From: VRUE01 sp035548675
Lineage (GTDB): Bacteria > Actinomycetota > Thermoleophilia > Solirubrobacterales > 70-9
Direction of reading: 5' to 3'
Assembly (NCBI GenBank): GCA_035548675.1
Contig: DASZSJ010000149.1
Span: 1 to 15,292 of the forward strand
Length of the DNA stretch: 15,292 nucleotides
Below the pieces are notes generated by a model. It was given only the letters and a program-made list of their open reading frames with translations, was not told where the DNA came from and did not search any database. Below, piece after piece: positions 1 to 6,186 of this stretch. Both the position numbers and the translations under genes were made by a program. The stretch's first letter is position 1. Every line of letters starts with the position of its first letter.

Positions 1-1
1 C

Positions 2-217
2 CTAGATGATTGATTCCACGAATTTCGTCAGCAACGGACCCAGGAAGAGGCAGAAGCCGACCGACAGGCGATTTTGGGCGAGCCCGCGGTGTCTAGTGTT
101 GAGTTGACCCACGTATACGGTGGCAAACCAGACACTCGGCACCAAACATCGCGCGGTCGGCCCACCTGGAGCCGGAAGAGGTCGTGATTCCACGGCTGCC
201 GCCGTGGAATCAGTCAT
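2..217 (-). CDS. Doubtful 71-aa ORF spanning the whole element
   Basis: ATG is formed by the first three bases of the element (217-215). The frame stays open to TAG at 4-2, supplied by the flanking CTAG. The product begins MTDSTAAAVES and ends TKFVESII, with a hydrophobic stretch at about residues 51-71. I recognise no family. The only base that differs between the two element copies within 135 bp changes AGA to CGA, which leaves Arg unchanged in this frame. No Shine-Dalgarno sequence precedes the ATG, but the upstream gene ends TAG immediately before it, so re-initiation is conceivable. A 216-nt open frame in GC-rich DNA can easily arise by chance, so the coding status is uncertain. Confidence 0.2.
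   Translation of the reverse strand: MTDSTAAAVESRPLPAPGGPTARCLVPSVWFATVYVGQLNTRHRGLAQNRLSVGFCLFLGPLLTKFVESII
6..217 (-). mobile_element. Short non-autonomous insertion (MITE-like), complete copy
   Basis: A 212-bp unit whose two ends are imperfect inverted repeats of 15 bp, ATGAYTGATTCCACG: plus-strand 6-20 against minus-strand 217-203, with one mismatch. CTAG lies directly outside both ends (2-5 and 218-221), as a 4-bp target duplication would. Alternatively CTAG is the outer part of a 19-bp inverted repeat; only one base is visible beyond 2-5, so I cannot decide. The 217 end carries a subterminal hairpin at 185-212. The same sequence recurs inverted at 15158-15292 with one difference in 135 bp. 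The unit is visibly less GC-rich than its surroundings. It has no transposase, so it would need one in trans. CTAG-like duplications (YTAR) are known for IS5-group elements, but I do not recognise these ends. It is drawn on the minus strand because its only end-to-end reading frame lies there. Confidence 0.7.
185..212. repeat. Perfect 12-bp stem hairpin in element, left copy
   Basis: TGATTCCACGGC (185-196), a 4-base loop, then GCCGTGGAATCA (201-212). The inner arm of this hairpin repeats the TIR core, so TGATTCCACG occurs three times in the element. Read on the minus strand it begins 5 nt after the TAG stop of the epimerase gene (220-218). It could fold in the mRNA and work as a terminator or 3'-end stabiliser. 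No T-run follows, so a classic intrinsic terminator is unlikely. Confidence 0.7.
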
Positions 218-1123
218 CTAGAGCAGATCCGCCAGCGCCTCGTCCAGCTCCGGATGCCTGAACTCGTAGCCGAGGTCCAGCGCCCGCCGCGGCATCACCC
301 GCTGGCCGCCGCGCAGGACCTTGCCGAACTCCCTGCCGTACATCAGGTCCAGCGTGAGGCCCGGCACCGGCACCACGGCGGGCCGCCCGAGCGCCCTGCC
401 CAGCGCCTTCGCGAACTCCCTGTTGGTCACCGGATGCGGGGCGGTCGCGTTGACGATGCCGCTCACTCCCTCGTTCTCCAGCGCCCAGAGCAGGATGCCG
501 ACCTCGTCGGCGACGTGGATCCAGGAGACGTACTGGCCGCCGCCCGCCAGCGGGCCGCCGAGGCCGAGCTTGAAGGGGGTGAGCTGGGCGGCGAGGAAGC
601 CGCCGCGGGGATCGAGCACGTGGCCGGTGCGGACGATCGCCAGCCGCACGCCGGTCGGCTCGACCTCGCGTGCCGCCCGCTCCCACTCGCGCACGACCTC
701 GGCGTCGAAGCCCTCGCCGCCCTCGCTCGACTCGTCGACCAGACTTGCGCCGCGATCGCCGTAGAAGCCGATCGCCGACTGGCTGACCAGCACCTTCGGC
801 TTGCGCTGCAGGGCGGAGATCGTGCCGATGAGGTTATGGGTGCCGGTGCGCCGGCTCTCCATGATTCGCTGCTTCGCCTCGGCGCTCCAGCGCTGGTTGA
901 TCTTCTCCCCGAGCAGGTGGATCGCCCCGTCGACGCCCTCGAAGGCGTCCTCGGGCGGTCGTTCCAGCAGCGGCTCCCAGGCGTGCCAGCTGACGCGGGG
1001 GTTGGTGCTGCGCGCCCGCTCCGGGTCGCGCGTCAGGCCCACAACGGCGTTGCCCCGGATCAGCAACGAGTCGCAGAGGGCTGACCCGATGAAGCCGCTG
1101 GCTCCGGTGACGAGGATCTTCAC
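218..1123 (-). CDS. TIGR01777-family NAD(P)-dependent epimerase (SDR, DUF1731)
   Basis: A 301-aa cytoplasmic extended-SDR protein. The nucleotide-binding glycine motif TGASGFIG is at residues 6-13 and SAIGFYGDRG at about 116-125 carries the SDR Ser and Tyr positions. The C-terminal part from about 252, including VMPRRALDLGYEF, is the DUF1731 domain typical of this family. Length is normal for the family (about 300 aa). Members are predicted nucleoside-diphosphate-sugar epimerases, but substrates are largely unknown, so none is assigned here. The start is GTG at 1123-1121, preceded by GGAGGT (1140-1135) lying in the last codons of the malic enzyme gene. Only 4 nt separate the two genes, so they are co-transcribed and probably translationally coupled. 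The stop is TAG inside the CTAG that abuts the repeated element. Confidence 0.9.
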   Translation of the reverse strand: MKILVTGASGFIGSALCDSLLIRGNAVVGLTRDPERARSTNPRVSWHAWEPLLERPPEDAFEGVDGAIHLLGEKINQRWSAEAKQRIMESRRTGTHNLIGTISALQRKPKVLVSQSAIGFYGDRGASLVDESSEGGEGFDAEVVREWERAAREVEPTGVRLAIVRTGHVLDPRGGFLAAQLTPFKLGLGGPLAGGGQYVSWIHVADEVGILLWALENEGVSGIVNATAPHPVTNREFAKALGRALGRPAVVPVPGLTLDLMYGREFGKVLRGGQRVMPRRALDLGYEFRHPELDEALADLL

Positions 1124-1127
1124 TGGG

Positions 1128-2585
<1,458 letters not shown>

Positions 2586-2595
2586 TGCCAGCTAT

Positions 2596-2608
2596 CGAAT
2601 CAGATTCG
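2596..2608. promoter_or_regulatory. 13-bp perfect palindrome between divergent genes
   Basis: CGAATC-A-GATTCG, a perfect 6-1-6 inverted repeat. It lies in the 75-bp region between the divergent malic enzyme (start 2585) and CotH-family (start 2661) genes, 10 nt from the malic enzyme start. It could be an operator for either gene. The evidence is only symmetry and position; no regulator gene lies beside it. Confidence 0.25.
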
Positions 2609-2660
2609 CCCGCCTTGCCGCCCGGCCGGTAGAAATGGAGACCTGAGACGTTCTATCTGC

Positions 2661-4322
2661 ATGATGGCCATGAGACTTCCCGGCCTTGCCCTCGCGCTCG
2701 TGGGTCTCGCTGCGCTGTGGGCGCCGGCCGCCCGGGCCGACGATGCGGCTCAAATCTATGACCCGAGCACTGTCTTCTTCGTCGACCTGGCGCTCTCGCC
2801 AACGGCGGAAGCGGAACTCGAAGCGGAACCGGACGAGTACGTCGCCGGCAGCTTCGAGCTGACGGCGTCATCGGACGGCACTCCGGCCGGGGAGGAGCCG
2901 ACCCCGCTCGTGCCGCAGCAGCCGGCCGAGATTCGACTCAAGGGAAGCGAGGGCGGGTCCTTCCGGCGCCTCGACGAAAAGCCCGGCTTCAAGCTCAAGT
3001 TCGACGATGAGGAACCGGTCCTCGGCCTGCACAAGATGACGCTCAACAACATGGTCCAGGACCCCTCGATGGTCCACGAGACGCTCGCCTACGCGGCCTT
3101 CCGCGCCAACGGGATTCCGGCGCCGCGCACGGGGTTCGCCTACGTGCGGCTCAACGGGCAGGACATCGGCGTCTACCTCGACCTCGAGAACCTCGACGAC
3201 ATCGCCCTGACCAAGATCTTCGGCTCCTTCGACAAGGATGCCGGGCAGCACCTGTATGAGGGTGAGTACGGAGACGACGTCGTGCCTGGGGCGGTTGAGG
3301 CCTTCGAACCCGATGAGGGCAAGGAGAACCACCGCGAAGACCTCGAAGCCTTGATCGAAGCGGTCAATGGCGACGGATCGGCGCCGTGGTCGCAGCGCGT
3401 CGCCCCGCACGCCGACCTCTTGGAGATGGCCAGGTTTTGGGCGGTCGAGAAGTACATCGACCACTGGGACGGCTACTCGGGTCACGTCGAGCCCTCGCAG
3501 GTGGGGCTGCGCCCGAACAACTACTACCTCTACAGCGATCCCGCCGGGGTCTTCCAGATGCTGCCCTGGGGGACCGATCAGACCTGGATCCCAACCCTGC
3601 ACGTCCCCGGGCGCGCGGTCACCTTCGACGGCTCGGGCGGCGTGCTCTTCAACAAATGCCTCGAAGACGACGAGTGCTTCCACCTCTACTGGGACGGGCT
3701 GAACCTGGTTACGCACACGATGCGCTCGCTCGACCCGGTCGCCCTCGCCGAAGACACGGCGGCGCTCCTCGCTCCCTGGCAGGAGGAGGAACGCGAGGAA
3801 GGCCGGCCGGACCCCGAGGCGGATGAGGCGGGTGAGATCGAGGACGGGGTCGAGGAAACCCTCGGGTTCGCCGCCGGTCGCCAGGCCGAAGCCGAAGAAT
3901 GGCTTGCCGAGAACGAACCGGCGGGCGAAGGGGAAGAGCCGAGCCCCGAAGAAAAAGACTCGAGTGGGTCCGCTGGCAACACGCCCGCGTCGATCCAGGC
4001 ATCGCCGAGCGCCGGTCCAGCGCTCCTCCTCGGCCGCTCCAGCCGATCCGGTCGTCAGCTCATCACCCGCGTCGAAGTTGGCACCCCGGGACGGGTGAGG
4101 CTTCGCGCGACCTTCAGGGCTGGCGGCAAGCGCAAGCTGGCGTGCTCGGCAAGCAGGCGGGTGCGGGTCGTCGGCCGGCTCGCCCTTCGCTGCCGCCTCT
4201 CCGATGCCGCAATGAGGAGGCTGGCGCGTCATGCCCTTTCCCTCAGGCTGTCGATCGCCGTCGTCGGGGCCGGGGGCAAGAAGCGAACCGTCGTGCACGA
4301 CGTGCGGCTTCCCAAGCGCTAA
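2661..4322 (+). CDS. Secreted CotH-kinase-family protein
   Basis: A 553-aa protein with an N-terminal signal peptide: a hydrophobic run at residues 5-22 with likely cleavage after ARA at 26. Family landmarks are RLKGSEGGSF (92-101) and KLKFDDEE (111-118), the stretch NGIPAPRTGFAYVRLNGQ followed by IGVYLDLENLDD (150-180), and MLPWGTDQTW (300-309). The last aligns with the WDxD-like metal-site motif of CotH proteins, with Gly in place of the first Asp. Bacillus CotH is an atypical kinase that phosphorylates spore-coat proteins; activity here is unproven. Residues about 374-432 are strongly acidic, then a Ser-rich linker leads to a very basic beta-like tail (about 462-553). Cys occurs in two pairs, 333/339 and 495/511, plausible disulfides outside the cell. 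ATGs at 2661, 2664 and 2670 compete as starts; ribosome-binding signals are weak for all. Confidence 0.85.
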   Translation: MMAMRLPGLALALVGLAALWAPAARADDAAQIYDPSTVFFVDLALSPTAEAELEAEPDEYVAGSFELTASSDGTPAGEEPTPLVPQQPAEIRLKGSEGGSFRRLDEKPGFKLKFDDEEPVLGLHKMTLNNMVQDPSMVHETLAYAAFRANGIPAPRTGFAYVRLNGQDIGVYLDLENLDDIALTKIFGSFDKDAGQHLYEGEYGDDVVPGAVEAFEPDEGKENHREDLEALIEAVNGDGSAPWSQRVAPHADLLEMARFWAVEKYIDHWDGYSGHVEPSQVGLRPNNYYLYSDPAGVFQMLPWGTDQTWIPTLHVPGRAVTFDGSGGVLFNKCLEDDECFHLYWDGLNLVTHTMRSLDPVALAEDTAALLAPWQEEEREEGRPDPEADEAGEIEDGVEETLGFAAGRQAEAEEWLAENEPAGEGEEPSPEEKDSSGSAGNTPASIQASPSAGPALLLGRSSRSGRQLITRVEVGTPGRVRLRATFRAGGKRKLACSASRRVRVVGRLALRCRLSDAAMRRLARHALSLRLSIAVVGAGGKKRTVVHDVRLPKR

Positions 4323-4366
4323 CTGCCTCCGAAGGCCATCGCTCTATGGGTGGCGAATACATCGAG

Positions 4367-4372
4367 TAGGGT
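4367..4372 (+). promoter_or_regulatory. Possible -10 box (TAGGGT) for a leaderless transcript
   Basis: TAGGGT fits the actinobacterial TANNNT -10 pattern and ends 6 nt before the GTG at 4379. That places a transcription start on or next to the start codon. No convincing -35 and no Shine-Dalgarno sequence are visible, which agrees with a leaderless mRNA but is weak evidence alone. Confidence 0.3.
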
Positions 4373-4378
4373 CGAGCG

Positions 4379-5281
4379 GTGGGGAAGCTGGGGAGGAGCT
4401 CAGCCAGGCTGGTTTGCCTGGCATCGCTGGTTGCCGTTGGCCTGACTGCCGCGGCATCCGCTCCCGCGGTTTCGCTCGGGTCCCCGATCGTTCCGCCTGG
4501 CTTCAAGCTGAGGGCGAGCAACGGCTATTCGCTGCGAGTCGTCGCATCGCGCGATGCTCAGACCGGGCGCGGCGACGTGCTCGTCTTCGTTACAGCGCGT
4601 ACCTCCGCGGCCCTCTACTTCGTTCCCGCTGAGGTCACCGAAAGCTCGATCGAGGCCGACCTCGGGAGGGTCGGAAGGATCAGCGTCGACTTCGTGCCCT
4701 CGGGCACCGCCAAGCAGGAACGCCCTCAGTGCGGCAAGCCGGTCGCGGTCCAGGCGGGAAGCTACGTCGGGGCGATCGACTTCGAAGGCGAGGAAGGCTT
4801 CAGCGAAGTCCACGCGACCAGCGCGACCGGGGAAGCCAAATTCACCCTGAGCTTTGGTTGCGGTGCGGTCCGCTCGGAAGGCACCGGCGGGCACGCTCCT
4901 GGCGCGCGCCTGACCGCGCACGGTCCCGGGGGGAAATTCGAATTCGAGGGGCGGAAGAACAGCCCGTCCCGGCCGGCGAGGTTCAGCGCGACGATCGAGG
5001 AGAAGCGGGGCCCAATGGCAATTGTCCGGGCGGTGGCAGTCAAAGCCGGCCCCGCCGCCTTCGACTACGACGTTCCCGCCGGCACCGCGACCGTCTCACC
5101 GCCGCCGCCCTTCGACGGCGCGGCAACCTTTCGTCGCGGCCGGGGCAAATCCACGACCTGGCGCGGCGACCTCTCGGTCGACTTCCCCGGACGCGCCGAC
5201 GTTCGCCTGGCCGGTCCCGGTTCTCGCGCCTCGCTGGTCCGCGCCGTGCAGAACACCGCGCACCCATTTCGCCTCCCCTAG
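4379..5281 (+). CDS. Secreted hypothetical protein
   Basis: A 300-aa protein with GTG start and an N-terminal signal peptide: hydrophobic residues about 11-30, rich in Ala, with a likely cleavage site near 27-32. The remainder is beta-rich with no transmembrane segment. Cys118 (in PQCGKP) and Cys161 (in SFGCGA) could form a disulfide bridging a segment that contains GAIDFEGEEGFSEV. This Cys, then Gly-x-Ile-x-Phe-x-Gly-Glu, then Cys layout resembles secreted proteins I associate with Solirubrobacterales, but no function is known to me. It lies 56 nt after the CotH-family gene on the same strand. Both are exported, and either co-transcription or its own leaderless promoter is possible. The TAG stop is within CCTAGG. 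Confidence 0.75.
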   Translation: MGKLGRSSARLVCLASLVAVGLTAAASAPAVSLGSPIVPPGFKLRASNGYSLRVVASRDAQTGRGDVLVFVTARTSAALYFVPAEVTESSIEADLGRVGRISVDFVPSGTAKQERPQCGKPVAVQAGSYVGAIDFEGEEGFSEVHATSATGEAKFTLSFGCGAVRSEGTGGHAPGARLTAHGPGGKFEFEGRKNSPSRPARFSATIEEKRGPMAIVRAVAVKAGPAAFDYDVPAGTATVSPPPPFDGAATFRRGRGKSTTWRGDLSVDFPGRADVRLAGPGSRASLVRAVQNTAHPFRLP

Positions 5282-5313
5282 GTAGGGGGCGAACTTCTCG
5301 CTGTGGCGACTTA

Positions 5314-5331
5314 TTCCCCGACGTGGGGGAA
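5314..5331. promoter_or_regulatory. Imperfect palindrome over the AbiEi/DUF559 start codon
   Basis: TTCCCC (5314-5319), GACGTG, then GGGGAA (5326-5331). The centre ACGT is also self-complementary, so 16 of 18 positions are symmetric. The GTG start (5323-5325) lies inside it. A protein bound here would block transcription start or ribosome access. Because the gene encodes a winged-helix protein of the AbiEi type, and AbiEi proteins repress their own operons by binding inverted repeats, autoregulation is a reasonable inference. Confidence 0.45.
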
Positions 5332-6186
5332 GAAAACGCCACACCCGATCTTCGCGTCGCGCGCATCGCCGGGCGGCAGCACGGCGTCGTCTCGTTCGGC
5401 CAGCTCGTTTCCGCGGGACTGGGAAAGAACGCGATCGCGAGGCGCGTCAAGCGAGGCCATCTTCACCGGATCTATCGCGGGGTGTACGCGGTGGGGCACC
5501 CTGGGCTCTCGTCGCACGGAAGGTGGATGGCGGCGGTCCTCGCCTACGGGGAGGACGCCGTGCTCAGCCATCGCAGTGCCGCCGTGCTCTGGGGTTTGCT
5601 GAAGCGCGATCGAGAGGTCGTCGACGTCTCGGTCCCCGGCAACGGAGGGCGGGGTCGACGGCGGGGCATCCGCCTGCGTAGATCGAGATCCCTGCGCTCT
5701 CATCACCTCACTCGCCGTCGCGGCATACCGGTGACCACGCCGGCGAGGACGATCGCGGACCTGCGGCAAGCGGTACCGCCCTGGGAGCTTCGCCGGGCGA
5801 TTCGCGAGGCCGAGGTGCGAGGTCTGTACATCGGAGCGGACGTCGAAACGGATCGCACCCGCAGCGACCTGGAGCGGGACTTCTTGGGGATCTGCCGTCG
5901 GTACCGGCTGCCCGCTCCCGAGGTCAACGTCGAGCTGGGCACGTACGTGGCCGACTTCCTCTGGCGCGAACGGCGGCTGGTGGTCGAAACCGACAGCTAC
6001 CTGTATCACCGCGGAGCCCAGGCATTCAATGACGATCGCGCGCGGGACCTCGAGCTGCGCACACTCGGCTTCGACGTGATTCGACTCAGCGAAGATCAGA
6101 TAAACGAGGAGGCGGAGAAGGTGGCGGGCTTCTTGCGCGGGGTGCTCGCCTCCCGGCCTCATAGAGTTGGCCCCGATGGCTCCTAA
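5323..6186 (+). CDS. AbiEi-like winged-helix protein fused to DUF559 nuclease fold
   Basis: A 287-aa protein. Residues about 10-60 (IAGRQHGVVSFGQLVSAGL and then HRIYRGVYAVGHP) form the N-terminal winged-helix domain of type IV antitoxin AbiEi-like proteins. Residues about 61-175 (LSHRSAAVLWGL, TTPARTIADL) are the central AbiEi-like part. Residues about 178-275 are DUF559, a Vsr-like PD-(D/E)xK fold: Glu184, Asp211 in VADFLW, Glu222 and Asp224 in VVETDSY, and DRARDLEL. No AbiEii nucleotidyltransferase partner lies beside it, so a classic toxin-antitoxin role is unproven; a solitary regulator/nuclease is equally possible. The start is GTG at 5323, the only start in frame that keeps the full winged helix. 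There is no Shine-Dalgarno. It overlaps polA by 11 bp. The family is often acquired horizontally, but composition here is like its neighbours. Confidence 0.8.
   Translation: MGEENATPDLRVARIAGRQHGVVSFGQLVSAGLGKNAIARRVKRGHLHRIYRGVYAVGHPGLSSHGRWMAAVLAYGEDAVLSHRSAAVLWGLLKRDREVVDVSVPGNGGRGRRRGIRLRRSRSLRSHHLTRRRGIPVTTPARTIADLRQAVPPWELRRAIREAEVRGLYIGADVETDRTRSDLERDFLGICRRYRLPAPEVNVELGTYVADFLWRERRLVVETDSYLYHRGAQAFNDDRARDLELRTLGFDVIRLSEDQINEEAEKVAGFLRGVLASRPHRVGPDGS
6162..6167 (+). promoter_or_regulatory. Possible -10 box (TAGAGT) for polA
   Basis: TAGAGT matches TANNNT and ends 8 nt before the polA ATG at 6176. It lies inside the 3' end of the upstream AbiEi/DUF559 gene. The spacing fits a transcript starting at or within two bases of the ATG. 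No Shine-Dalgarno precedes polA, which suits a leaderless mRNA, although coupling to the overlapping upstream gene is an alternative. A TTG at 6167 is in frame but less likely as start. Confidence 0.35.

Noticed and set aside
1..222. Integron attC site or IS200/IS605-type end
   Set aside because: No attC consensus boxes are visible; IS200/IS605 ends do not have paired inverted termini with flanking 4-bp repeats as seen here.
4335..4354. Weak hairpin (6-bp stem with one G-U pair, 8-base loop) after the CotH-family gene as a terminator
   Set aside because: The stem is short, has no T-run and overlaps the likely promoter region of the next gene.
5303..5602. Plus-strand 99-codon ORF with GTG at 5303 in another frame at the start of the AbiEi/DUF559 gene
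   Set aside because: The frame at 5323 carries the winged-helix and DUF559 domains; the other frame is Arg/Ser-rich and ends early.
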